This document shows positions 1 through 6,265 of a stretch of DNA of 6,331 nucleotides, piece by piece. Made by a program: the position numbers and the translations under genes. Under the pieces are notes generated by a model. That model made no database searches and was not told the DNA's origin. It was given only the letters and a program-made list of their open reading frames with translations. Position 1 is the first letter of the stretch; the number at the start of each line of letters is the position of its first letter. The stretch covers positions 1-6,331 of the forward strand of contig UQXG01000128.1 of NCBI GenBank assembly GCA_900544945.1, read 5' to 3'. The DNA is from an uncultured Eubacteriales bacterium (GTDB taxonomy: Bacteria > Bacillota > Clostridia > Oscillospirales > Oscillospiraceae).

Positions 1-15
1 CTGGCTCGCAATGAC
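1..15 (-). repeat. Fragment of interspersed repeat (GTCATTGCGAGCCAG core), cut by the window edge
   Basis: Read on the minus strand, these bases are GTCATTGCGAGCCAG. A copy differing at one of the first 14 bases lies at 6111-6124 on the plus strand, so the two are in inverted orientation. From memory, sequences beginning GTCATTGCGA(A/G)CCA occur as short dispersed intergenic repeats in gut Clostridia; that is recollection, not a search. The rest of this unit would lie left of the window. Confidence 0.45.
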
Positions 16-58
16 ATTGTTCTATTTGGGCACTTTGCTATTTTGAGACAGCTCCTGG

Positions 59-77
59 CAAAAATCTTTGATTTTTG
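59..77. other. Small AT-rich perfect hairpin
   Basis: CAAAAATC (59-66) and GATTTTTG (70-77) are perfect inverted arms of 8 bases around a TTT loop. The stem is almost all A-T, so it would be weak in RNA. It could be a remnant of a terminator or mobile element, or chance in AT-rich spacer DNA. No gene is visible between 1 and 175. Confidence 0.3.
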
Positions 78-141
78 ACTGAGGGATTGTCAAATTTTGG
101 CAGCAAATAAACGCATTTTTCGGACTTTTTGACATGCTGAA

Positions 142-167
142 AGGCACCACCGGTTTTGGTGGTGCCT
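142..167 (-). terminator. Hairpin after the ygiQ stop, probable weak terminator
   Basis: AGGCACCACC (142-151) and GGTGGTGCCT (158-167) are a perfect 10-bp stem with a 6-base loop, starting 8 bases beyond the TAG stop of the radical SAM gene. On the minus strand the 3' arm is followed by only a short T run (the last T of the stem, then TTC). It is therefore a poor classical intrinsic terminator and may act mainly as a 3'-end stabiliser. Its position at the end of the leftward operon supports a 3'-end role. Confidence 0.6.
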
Positions 168-175
168 GAATTGCG

Positions 176-2116
176 CTATTTCCCCTTCCGGCCTGAGGCT
201 GCCTTCACAGGCGGCTTTTTTGCGGCCGGTTTTCCTGCGGGCTTTCCCACGGGCTTGCTTACCGGCTTGCCCCCGGACTTTCTGACGCCGGGTTTCCGGG
301 GTGGCGGGGCGGAGCCGCCGGATTTGGGCGGAACTGCCCGAATCAGACACTTGGGGCCGGAACCGATCAGGTCTTCCCGGTGAGCCTTCAGCAGTGCCTC
401 CCGCACCAGGTAGTAGTTCTTCGGGTCGCGGTACTGGATCAGTGCCCGCTGCATGGCCTTCTCGTGGGGGTCGGTGGGCACATAGACCCGCTCCATGGTT
501 CGAGGGTCAAGCCCCGTGTAGTACATTACCGTGGACAAGGTGGAGGGGGTGGGGTAGAAGTCCTGCACCTGCTCCGGATTGTAGCCCATGTCCCGGATGT
601 ATTCCGCCAGCTCCACCGCTTCTTTCATGGTGGAGCCCGGGTGACTGGACATGAGGTAGGGCACCAGGAACTGATTCATGCCGTACTGCCGGTTCAGGGC
701 AAAATACTTTTCCACAAACCGGTTGTATACCGCGTTTTTCGGCTTTCCCATCCGGCACAGCACTGCATCGGCCACATGCTCCGGGGCTACCTTCAGCTGA
801 CCGGAAATGTGATATTGCACCAGCTCCCGGAGAAAAGTGTCTTTCTTGTCTGCCAGCAGATAGTCAAAGCGAATGCCGCTGCGGACAAACACCTTCTTCA
901 CCCCGGGAATTTTCCGGAGCTTGCGAAGCAGTGCCACATAGTCCGAATGGTCGGCGTTCACATTTTTACAGGGGGTGGGGTAGAGACACTGCCGCCCGCC
1001 GCAGCAGCCCTTCGTCATCTGCTTTTGGCAGGCCGGGTAACGGAAGTTGGCGGTGGGGCCGCCCACATCGTGGATATAGCCCTTGAAATCCGGATCCTTC
1101 ACCATTTTCTCCGCTTCCCGGACAATGGAGTCGTGGCTTCGCACCTGGACAATCCGTCCCTGGTGGAAGGTCAGGGCGCAGAAGGAGCAGGCTCCGAAGC
1201 AGCCCCGGTTGGAAACCAGGCTGAACTTGACCTCCTCGATGGCGGGCACGCCGCCGAGCTTTGTGTAGCTGGGATGCCAGGCTCGCTCAAAGGGCAGGTC
1301 ATAAACCGCGTCCATTTCCTGAGTGGTCAGGGGCTTCTGAGGGGGATTCTGCACCACGAATTCCCGGCCGTAGGGTTCGGCCAGCCGCTTGGCGGTGAAG
1401 GGGTCGCAGTTGCCGTACTGGATTTTGAAAGACTCGGCGTATTTTCTCCGATCGGCCTTCAGCTCCTCATAGCCGGGCAGAAAAATCGTAGGCAGGCTCT
1501 CATCGGGCTGAGTCGTGCGGAACACGGTGCCGTCAACGTAGGTGATATCCCGGACGTCCATACCGGAATTCAGGGCATCCGCAATTTCCACAATGCTTTT
1601 TTCTCCCATGCCGTACATGAGAAGATCGGCCTGGCTGTCTAAGAGAATGGAACGCTTCAGGCTCTCCGACCAGTAGTCATAATGGGCAAGCCGGCGAAGG
1701 CTTGCCTCAATGCCGCCGATGAGAATGGGCACATCCTTGTAGGTCTGGCGGATGAGATTGCAGTAGACGACGGTGGCGTAGTCCGGCCGCTTCCCCATAA
1801 CCCCGCCGGGGGTAAAGGCATCGGTTTTCCGGCGGCGTTTGGCCACGGAATAGTGGTTGACCATGGAGTCCATGTTGCCCCCGGAGACCAGAAAGCCCAA
1901 CCGGGGCCGTCCGAACAGGTCAATGGACTTAGGATTCTTCCAGTCCGGCTGGGAGATGATGCCCACGTTGTAGCCGTTGGCCTCCAGAATGCGGCTGATG
2001 ATGGCGTGGCCGAAGGAGGGGTGATCCACATAGGCATCGCCGATGACGTAGACAAAGTCGCAGCTTTCCCAGCCCCGCTCTTCCATTTCCTCCCTGGTAA
2101 TGGGCAGAAATGCCAT
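176..2116 (-). CDS. ygiQ: YgiQ-family radical SAM protein
   Basis: This 646-residue protein belongs to the YgiQ family of radical SAM enzymes, which is widespread but has no established substrate. The 4Fe-4S/SAM motif C306-x3-C310-x2-C313 is intact (GCFGACSFC). A family-specific N-terminal domain (roughly residues 1-290, opening MAFLPITREE) precedes it. A second cysteine-rich stretch follows at C363, C371, C372, C377 and C383 and could bind another metal centre; that is inference. Residues to about 597 match the expected C-terminal extension (VPYLMSSHPGST, QVQDFYPTPST). The last 50 residues are a basic, low-complexity K/P/G/A tail with tandem KPxx units, probably disordered. The start at 2116 is set by AAGGAGGG seven bases upstream. 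It is the last gene of the ylmH operon, 11 bases after the DUF896 stop. It is probably cytosolic, as no signal peptide or membrane segment is seen. Family assignment is firm; function is unknown. Confidence 0.95.
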   Translation of the reverse strand: MAFLPITREEMEERGWESCDFVYVIGDAYVDHPSFGHAIISRILEANGYNVGIISQPDWKNPKSIDLFGRPRLGFLVSGGNMDSMVNHYSVAKRRRKTDAFTPGGVMGKRPDYATVVYCNLIRQTYKDVPILIGGIEASLRRLAHYDYWSESLKRSILLDSQADLLMYGMGEKSIVEIADALNSGMDVRDITYVDGTVFRTTQPDESLPTIFLPGYEELKADRRKYAESFKIQYGNCDPFTAKRLAEPYGREFVVQNPPQKPLTTQEMDAVYDLPFERAWHPSYTKLGGVPAIEEVKFSLVSNRGCFGACSFCALTFHQGRIVQVRSHDSIVREAEKMVKDPDFKGYIHDVGGPTANFRYPACQKQMTKGCCGGRQCLYPTPCKNVNADHSDYVALLRKLRKIPGVKKVFVRSGIRFDYLLADKKDTFLRELVQYHISGQLKVAPEHVADAVLCRMGKPKNAVYNRFVEKYFALNRQYGMNQFLVPYLMSSHPGSTMKEAVELAEYIRDMGYNPEQVQDFYPTPSTLSTVMYYTGLDPRTMERVYVPTDPHEKAMQRALIQYRDPKNYYLVREALLKAHREDLIGSGPKCLIRAVPPKSGGSAPPPRKPGVRKSGGKPVSKPVGKPAGKPAAKKPPVKAASGRKGK

Positions 2117-2121
2117 GAAAT

Positions 2122-2129
2122 CCCTCCTT
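2122..2129 (-). promoter_or_regulatory. Strong ribosome binding site of ygiQ, overlapping the upstream stop
   Basis: On the minus strand the bases are AAGGAGGG, near-perfect Shine-Dalgarno, followed by ATTTC and ATG. Its first two bases are the last two of the TAA stop (2128-2130) of the DUF896 gene. Terminating ribosomes would thus sit on the initiation site, consistent with translational coupling. Confidence 0.85.
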
Positions 2130-2331
2130 ATTTCCGTTCCAGCTTCTTTTTCGTGCCGTCGGGCTGGAGAACATAGGTGTTATCCAGCTGCCCTACCAGA
2201 TTGGCCTTGACAGAATCGATGTAAATTCTTCGCAGCTTGTCCCGCTCGGCGGTTTCCTCGGCGGTCAGACCCTCGGTTTTTGCTTTTTTTGCCAGAACGT
2301 TGATTCTGGTAATGACTTCGCTCATATTCAT
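2128..2331 (-). CDS. DUF896 (YnzC-like) small protein
   Basis: This 67-residue protein is of the DUF896/UPF0291 family, small cytosolic proteins of Firmicutes that form a helical hairpin and have no settled biochemical role. It shows the family pattern: VITRINVLAKKAKTEGLT, then EEtaERDKLRRIYIDSVKANL, then a C-terminal LDNTYVLQPDGTKKKL segment. Length is normal for the family. An earlier in-frame ATG at 2349 would add six residues (MCEEIP), but GAGGAA six bases before the ATG at 2331 favours the shorter form; an ATG two codons later (2325) is also possible. The gene lies between ylmH and ygiQ, 10 and 11 bases from them, so the three are surely one transcript. In Bacillus subtilis, as I recall, ynzC lies in the LexA-controlled yneA operon; nothing here indicates SOS control. 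Confidence 0.92.
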   Translation of the reverse strand: MNMSEVITRINVLAKKAKTEGLTAEETAERDKLRRIYIDSVKANLVGQLDNTYVLQPDGTKKKLERK

Positions 2332-2337
2332 AGGAAT

Positions 2338-2343
2338 TTCCTC
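2338..2343 (-). promoter_or_regulatory. Ribosome binding site of the DUF896 gene, overlapping the ylmH stop
   Basis: On the minus strand the bases are GAGGAA, six bases before the ATG at 2331. Two of its bases are shared with the TGA stop of ylmH (2342-2344). It decides the DUF896 start in favour of 2331 over 2349 and suggests coupling to ylmH translation. Confidence 0.7.
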
Positions 2344-3127
2344 ACACATACCGGTGGATCACCACCGAAATTCGATCTTTTTTGGTTTTTCCGTTTATCT
2401 GGGTCAGGCGGATTTTGCCCAGACCCCGGACGGAGATTTTTGCCCCCTCGGGAACAGGCCGATCGGGCTTTTCCGCGGGCAGGCCGTCCACCGCGGCTTT
2501 CCCTGTGGTGATGTACTGGGCGGCCAGGCTCCTGCCAATGCGAAAGCCGGAGGCAATGACACTGTCTAAACGCAGGGATGCCACCGTGTCCCGGATTTCC
2601 TTCACTTCCGGATCCGGAATGTGGGCTTCCCCCAGGGGTACCTGCTCCAGGCGGAGCTTCGTTCGCCCGGCGGAGGTGAAATTCTGCAATAAATAGGGGG
2701 CAATTTCCGCCGTGACGAAAAAATCGCAGCTGCCGCTGCCCACACAGATGTCCCCGACCGTTTCCCGGGCAATGCCCACACCCATCAGTGCTCCCAGAAA
2801 GTCCCGGTGATTGGGGCTGTCCCCCTGAAAAAAGTGGGCTCGCAGGCACACGCAGGGAGAGTCCCCCTCCCACAGGCTGTCTTCCTCCAGATATTCCGGC
2901 AGATAAATCAGCATTTTCCGCTCGGCATCCTCGTAGCCGCCGAAGGCATGAAGCCCCTCCGGCGTGCCGAAGAGGTATCCGGCAAGGGCTTGCTCCCGTT
3001 GGGAAAGGAAGCAGGTGCTGGCCGGAATGTTCCGGTTGATTCCGGCGTTTATTTTGTCCCAGAGCTTGGCCAGGAGCAGCCTGTCCTCGGCACTTTGGGC
3101 GATTTTTTCGATTTTGCTTCGATCCAT
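2342..3127 (-). CDS. ylmH: YlmH-family S4-domain RNA-binding protein
   Basis: This 261-residue protein matches YlmH at full length. An N-terminal helical region (1-80, with EDRLLLAKLWDKI) leads to the YlmH central RNA-binding domain, carrying the diagnostic HRDFLGALMGVGIARETVGDI segment at 107-127. An S4 domain follows at about 184-248 (LRLDSVIASGFRIGRSLAAQYITTGKAAVDG). S4 domains bind structured RNA. Bacillus YlmH associates with the large ribosomal subunit and has been linked to ribosome-associated quality control; transferring that role here is inference. In many Firmicutes ylmH sits in the ylmDEFGH-divIVA cell-division cluster. Here it heads an operon with DUF896 and ygiQ, and no division gene is visible. 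The ATG at 3127 gives the normal family N-terminus; its ribosome binding site (GGTGAT, three bases upstream) is weak. Confidence 0.93.
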   Translation of the reverse strand: MDRSKIEKIAQSAEDRLLLAKLWDKINAGINRNIPASTCFLSQREQALAGYLFGTPEGLHAFGGYEDAERKMLIYLPEYLEEDSLWEGDSPCVCLRAHFFQGDSPNHRDFLGALMGVGIARETVGDICVGSGSCDFFVTAEIAPYLLQNFTSAGRTKLRLEQVPLGEAHIPDPEVKEIRDTVASLRLDSVIASGFRIGRSLAAQYITTGKAAVDGLPAEKPDRPVPEGAKISVRGLGKIRLTQINGKTKKDRISVVIHRYV

Positions 3128-3143
3128 GTTATCACCACAGACA

Positions 3144-3172
3144 AGTATAACACATTTTCAGCTGGGTGAAAA
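3144..3172 (-). promoter_or_regulatory. Candidate sigma-A promoter of the ylmH operon
   Basis: On the minus strand there is a -35-like TTTTCA (3167-3172), a 17-base spacer and a -10 TATACT (3144-3149). The -10 matches consensus at five of six bases and the -35 at four of six. Transcription would start near 3137, leaving only about 10 bases before the ATG. The leader would be very short, which fits the weak ribosome binding site but makes the call uncertain. Confidence 0.5.
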
Positions 3173-3180
3173 GGTTTTTC

Positions 3181-3209
3181 TTGTGCAAAGGCCGATTGTC
3201 GAGTATAAT
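3181..3209 (+). promoter_or_regulatory. Candidate sigma-A promoter of the flavoprotein operon
   Basis: A perfect -10 TATAAT at 3204-3209 is preceded by a 17-base spacer and a poor -35 (TTGTGC, 3181-3186, three of six). Transcription would begin near 3216, giving a leader of about 24 bases that contains the purine-rich ribosome binding site. The -35 element lies 8 bases from that of the opposing ylmH promoter, so the two probably compete for or share polymerase and regulator contacts. Confidence 0.6.
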
Positions 3210-3239
3210 GTAAAGGAAATAAGGGAAGGGACTGGGAAT

Positions 3240-4451
3240 ATGGTGATCGGGATTATCGGCGGCGGCGCCTCGGGTATGGCGGCGGCCTTGGCCGCGGCGG
3301 AAAACGAGAACGTCCAGGTGGTGCTTCTGGAGCGGCAGGCGCGGGTTGGGCGGAAATTACTTGCCACCGGCAACGGCCGGTGCAATCTGACGAACCTTTC
3401 CGCCGGGGAGGGAGGCTATCACGGAAACGCCTCGGAATTTGCCCGGTACGCCATTGACGCGTTCCCGCCGGAGAAGACCCTGGAATGGTTCCGCTCCCTG
3501 GGGCTTCTGACCGTGGCGGAGGATTCCGGGCGGGTGTATCCCTATTCCGATCAGGCCAATTCCGTGGTGGATGTGCTGCGCTTTGCCCTGGAAAAGCCGA
3601 ATATTTTGATAAAACTGGGATTTGAAGTGGAAAAAGTGAAGAAAACCGCCGATGGCTTCCGGGTGGAGAGCCGGGAGGAAACGGTGGAATGCGACCGGCT
3701 GATCGTTGCCTGCGGAGGTCTGGCGGGAACCAAATTGGGCGGCTCCATGTCCGGTTATAAGCTGCTGCGTTCCCTGGGTCACAGCTGCACCCGGCTGCGG
3801 CCTGCCCTGGTGCAGCTGAAATCCGATTGGAAGGGTGCGGCGGCACTGAAGGGCGTCCGCGCCAACTGCCGGGCGGCCATCGTTCACAATGGGGAAGTCA
3901 CCGCAGAAAGCGAAGGCCAGCTTCAGTTTACGGAATACGGGCTGTCCGGCCCGGTGATTTTCGAGATTTCCCGGGACGTGTGTCAGGGCGGGGGGGATTG
4001 GCTGTGCCGGTTGGATTTTCTGCCGGAAATGGACGAAGAAGCCCTGATTTCCGAGCTGAAAAAGCGAAGAAATACCGACCTTCCGGTATCGGAATTGCTC
4101 ACAGGCATTCTGCACAACCGGCTGGGTCGGGTGCTGACGCAAACTGCGGGTCTGACTTCCAACGCTCCCGTGAACAGCCTTTCCGACCGGGAGTTTTCCC
4201 AGGCGGCTCAGGCGGTGAAGCGTTTGGAGGTAAGCCTGACGGAGCCTATGGGCATGGACTGTGCCCAGGTCACCGCCGGGGGCATTTTAACCTCGGAATT
4301 TGAGAGCAAAACCATGGAAAGCCGGCTGGTTCCCGGCCTGTACGCCTGCGGCGAGGTGCTGGACATCGACGGCGACTGCGGCGGCTATAATCTGCAATGG
4401 GCGTGGAGCTCCGGCCGGCTTGCCGGGCTTTGCGCGGGAGGAAGCTTATGA
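3240..4451 (+). CDS. FAD-dependent oxidoreductase, BaiN/HI0933 family (COG2081)
   Basis: This 403-residue flavoprotein is of the HI0933-like family, variously annotated as BaiN, aminoacetone oxidase-like or NAD(P)/FAD-dependent oxidoreductase. The N-terminal Rossmann motif GGGASG (7-12) and an acidic residue ending the second strand (E31 in LLERQ) bind the FAD adenosine. The family signature ATGNGRCNLTN is at 42-52, and the C-terminal FAD motif LYACGEVLDIDGDCGGYNLQ starts at 367, followed by WAWSSGRLAG. Length is typical and no membrane segment is seen. Its substrate cannot be inferred; the bile-acid role reported for one clostridial BaiN should not be transferred. The reading frame is open far upstream, but the ATG at 3240 places the dinucleotide motif correctly and follows GGGAAGGG (3223-3230) by nine bases. 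Its stop overlaps the next start. Confidence 0.93.
   Translation: MVIGIIGGGASGMAAALAAAENENVQVVLLERQARVGRKLLATGNGRCNLTNLSAGEGGYHGNASEFARYAIDAFPPEKTLEWFRSLGLLTVAEDSGRVYPYSDQANSVVDVLRFALEKPNILIKLGFEVEKVKKTADGFRVESREETVECDRLIVACGGLAGTKLGGSMSGYKLLRSLGHSCTRLRPALVQLKSDWKGAAALKGVRANCRAAIVHNGEVTAESEGQLQFTEYGLSGPVIFEISRDVCQGGGDWLCRLDFLPEMDEEALISELKKRRNTDLPVSELLTGILHNRLGRVLTQTAGLTSNAPVNSLSDREFSQAAQAVKRLEVSLTEPMGMDCAQVTAGGILTSEFESKTMESRLVPGLYACGEVLDIDGDCGGYNLQWAWSSGRLAGLCAGGSL
4436..4443 (+). promoter_or_regulatory. Ribosome binding site of the second flavoprotein gene
   Basis: GGGAGGAA inside the last codons of the first flavoprotein gene lies four to five bases before the ATG at 4448. It selects this start over the in-frame ATG at 4397, which lacks such a site and would add 17 residues (MGVELRPAC...) that do not resemble a family N-terminus. 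Confidence 0.8.
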
Positions 4452-6016
4452 TTCGACTGCGGGATATTCCCATGCCCCCGGAGCACAATGCCCATCAGCT
4501 CCAATTTGAGGCGGCTCGGCTGCTCCGGGTATCCAATTCCAAAATCCGAAAGCTCATCATCGTCCGCCGGAGTGTGGATGCCCGGAAGAAACCGGATGTG
4601 AAAATCATCTACACCGTGGATGTGGCGGTGGAGGGAAACGAGAATAAAATTCTCCGGATGAGCGGCTGCAAGAAGGCGGCCATTGCCCCGACTTCCCATT
4701 ATCGGCCGCCGAAGGCGGTGAGCGCCCCGGAATTCCGGCCGGTGGTCATCGGCTTTGGCCCGGCGGGGATGTTTGCCGCCCTGATTCTGGCTCAGGCGGG
4801 CTGGAAGCCCCTGGTTCTGGAGCGGGGAGAGGATGCCCAAAGCCGTCATGCCAAGGTGGAGGCCTTCTTTGTGGGAGGAAGCCTGGATACGCGCAGCAAT
4901 GTCCAGTTCGGCGAGGGGGGCGCGGGCACCTTCTCCGACGGCAAGCTGAACACCGGCGTCAACAACCCCAGAATCGGCTGGGTGCTGGAGCAGATGGTGA
5001 AGGCAGGAGCCCGGGAGGACATTCTCTATGACGCCAAGCCCCATGTGGGCACGGACGTGCTGCTGACCGTGGTGCAGAATCTGCGAAAGCGGATTGTGGA
5101 GCTGGGGGGCGAGGTGCGCTTTTCTGCCCAGGTTACAGGCCTGGAAACCGAAAACGGACAGCTGACCGGCGTACAGACCGATTCCGGGGAAGTGATTCCC
5201 TGCCGGGCGGCGGTGCTGGCCATCGGCCACAGTGCCCGGGATACCTTCGAGATGCTGGAAAAGACGGGAATTCCCATGGAGCCAAAGCCCTTTGCCATGG
5301 GAGCCCGGATTGAGCAGAAGCAGGCCGTCATCAACCGGGCGCAATACGGCATGGAGAACCCGGCTTTGCCCCCGGCGGATTACAAGCTGGTGGAGCACCT
5401 GGAGGATGCCACGGTGTACACCTTCTGCATGTGCCCCGGAGGCCATGTGGTGGCGGCGGCCAGCGAGGAAGGCAGGATCGTTACCAACGGCATGAGCAAC
5501 GCCGACCGGGAGGGAGAGAACGCCAATGCGGCCTTACTCGTAACGGTAAACCCGGCGGATTTTCCCTACGAAGGCCCCCTGGGGGGGATGCGCTGGCAGC
5601 GGGAAATCGAGGAAAGAGCCTACCGGGTCAGCGGAAGCTACCGTGCTCCTGCCCAGCAGGTGGGAGATTTCCTGGCTCACCGCCCAAGTGCGGGGCATGG
5701 AAGGGTGGAGCCTACCTATCGGCCGGGGGTTATCTGGTGCGATCTCCATGAGGTACTCCCGGAGAAATTGACCGATGCCATGGAGCAGGCACTGCCAAGG
5801 CTCGACCGGAAGCTTGCCGGCTTTGCCGCCCCGGACGCGGTGCTCACCGCCCCGGAGACCAGAAGCTCTTCTCCCGTGCGGATTGTCCGGGATGACAGCC
5901 GCCAGTCCGCTTTGCGGGGGCTGTACCCCACCGGTGAGGGCGCGGGCTACGCCGGAGGTATCATGTCCGCCGCCATCGACGGGATTCTCACCGCCGAGGC
6001 CATTTTGGGTTGTTGA
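4448..6016 (+). CDS. FAD-dependent dehydrogenase, COG2509 family
   Basis: This 522-residue protein is an uncharacterised FAD-dependent dehydrogenase of the COG2509 type. An N-terminal domain of about 90 residues (IRLRDIPMPPEH, then a basic VSNSKIRKLIIVRRSVDARKK segment) precedes the flavin fold, as is usual in the family. The dinucleotide motif GFGPAG is at 102-107, with E125 ending the second strand (LVLERG). NVQFGEGGAGTFSDGKL at 151-167 is the family's conserved flavin-proximal segment. LAIGHSARDTFEML marks the middle of the fold, and the C-terminal FAD motif GLYPTGEGAGYAGGIMSAAI starts at 491. Length is normal and the protein looks cytosolic. Its start overlaps the previous stop as ATGA, so the two flavoproteins are co-translated. 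Electron donor and substrate are unknown. Confidence 0.93.
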   Translation: MIRLRDIPMPPEHNAHQLQFEAARLLRVSNSKIRKLIIVRRSVDARKKPDVKIIYTVDVAVEGNENKILRMSGCKKAAIAPTSHYRPPKAVSAPEFRPVVIGFGPAGMFAALILAQAGWKPLVLERGEDAQSRHAKVEAFFVGGSLDTRSNVQFGEGGAGTFSDGKLNTGVNNPRIGWVLEQMVKAGAREDILYDAKPHVGTDVLLTVVQNLRKRIVELGGEVRFSAQVTGLETENGQLTGVQTDSGEVIPCRAAVLAIGHSARDTFEMLEKTGIPMEPKPFAMGARIEQKQAVINRAQYGMENPALPPADYKLVEHLEDATVYTFCMCPGGHVVAAASEEGRIVTNGMSNADREGENANAALLVTVNPADFPYEGPLGGMRWQREIEERAYRVSGSYRAPAQQVGDFLAHRPSAGHGRVEPTYRPGVIWCDLHEVLPEKLTDAMEQALPRLDRKLAGFAAPDAVLTAPETRSSSPVRIVRDDSRQSALRGLYPTGEGAGYAGGIMSAAIDGILTAEAILGC

Positions 6017-6020
6017 GTGG

Positions 6021-6068
6021 TATATGAAAAAACCGGGTGTGCGCAAGCATGCCCGGTTTTTTCATGTA
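6021..6068. terminator. Long perfect-stem terminator after the flavoprotein operon, likely bidirectional
   Basis: The hairpin begins five bases after the TGA stop. AAAAAACCGGG (6027-6037) pairs with CCCGGTTTTTT (6052-6062), and TGTGC/GCATG continue the stem with two G-U pairs to a GCAA tetraloop (6043-6046) of the stable GNRA type. The outer bases 6021-6026 also pair with 6063-6068. The six T's after the GC core terminate rightward transcripts. The matching A tract gives the same structure to leftward transcripts from the right-hand region. Confidence 0.9.
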
Positions 6069-6110
6069 TCAAAGGTGTCCAATGATTCTGGTGGCTACCA
6101 TGTTATGCGT

Positions 6111-6124
6111 GTCATTGCGAACCA
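6111..6124 (+). repeat. Second copy of the GTCATTGCGAACCA repeat core
   Basis: GTCATTGCGAACCA matches the left-end element (1-14, minus strand) at 13 of 14 bases, in the opposite orientation. Similarity stops after this core: the following bases (cagccatcactgac) could not be compared because the left copy is cut by the window edge. It abuts the stop codon of the small minus-strand ORF. Confidence 0.45.
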
Positions 6125-6265
6125 TCAGCCATCACTGACATTGTCGATAGTGGCTTTTTGGCGTTTCGGGAATTTGTTTTGCCGTTTCACTCCGGTGCCG
6201 GTTTTGCTTTGGTGATACATGGCATCCTCATACAGCTCAATAAATTCCTTTTCCCGGAGTGTCAT
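6125..6265 (-). pseudogene. Small hypothetical ORF, 46 aa, possibly a truncated gene
   Basis: An ATG at 6265 opens 46 codons ending in TGA at 6125. GGAG (6272-6275) lies six bases upstream, a good ribosome binding site. The product starts MTLREKEFIELYEDAMYHQS and continues with a basic segment containing KFPKRQKATID. It looks like real protein: amphipathic, with no rare-codon clutter. I do not recognise the family. The stop directly abuts the repeat core at 6111-6124, and the last residues (NVSDG) come from bases next to it. The gene may therefore have lost its 3' part when the repeat arrived, or it may be an intact small protein. It faces the flavoprotein operon and would be ended by the shared hairpin at 6021-6068. 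Confidence 0.45.

Noticed and set aside
41..51. CTGTCTCAAAA (minus strand) resembling CTATCTGAAAA at 6285-6295, reminiscent of insertion-sequence ends
   Set aside because: Nine of eleven matches in AT-rich DNA, with a different order relative to the repeat cores and no transposase or target duplication, is too weak to call an insertion sequence.
380..1642. A 420-codon plus-strand open frame antisense to the radical SAM gene
   Set aside because: It lies wholly opposite a well-recognised gene, has no ribosome binding site, and its His/Val/Gly-rich translation resembles no protein. GC-rich codons on the other strand keep such frames open.
2964..3239. Upstream in-frame extension of the first flavoprotein gene
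   Set aside because: The extra residues lie over the ylmH gene and both promoters. The FAD motif expected at the extreme N-terminus begins right after the ATG at 3240.
4385..5446. A 353-codon minus-strand open frame across the flavoprotein genes
   Set aside because: It is a shadow of the COG2509 gene on the opposite strand, with no initiation signal or recognisable domain.
6112..6155. Imperfect inverted symmetry GCCATCAC...GATAGTGGC near the right repeat
   Set aside because: Only partial pairing; the central GACATTGTC near-palindrome is short and could be chance.
5775..6215. A 146-codon plus-strand frame crossing the terminator into the right-hand region
   Set aside because: It overlaps the end of the COG2509 gene in another frame and reads through a strong terminator hairpin; no family resemblance.
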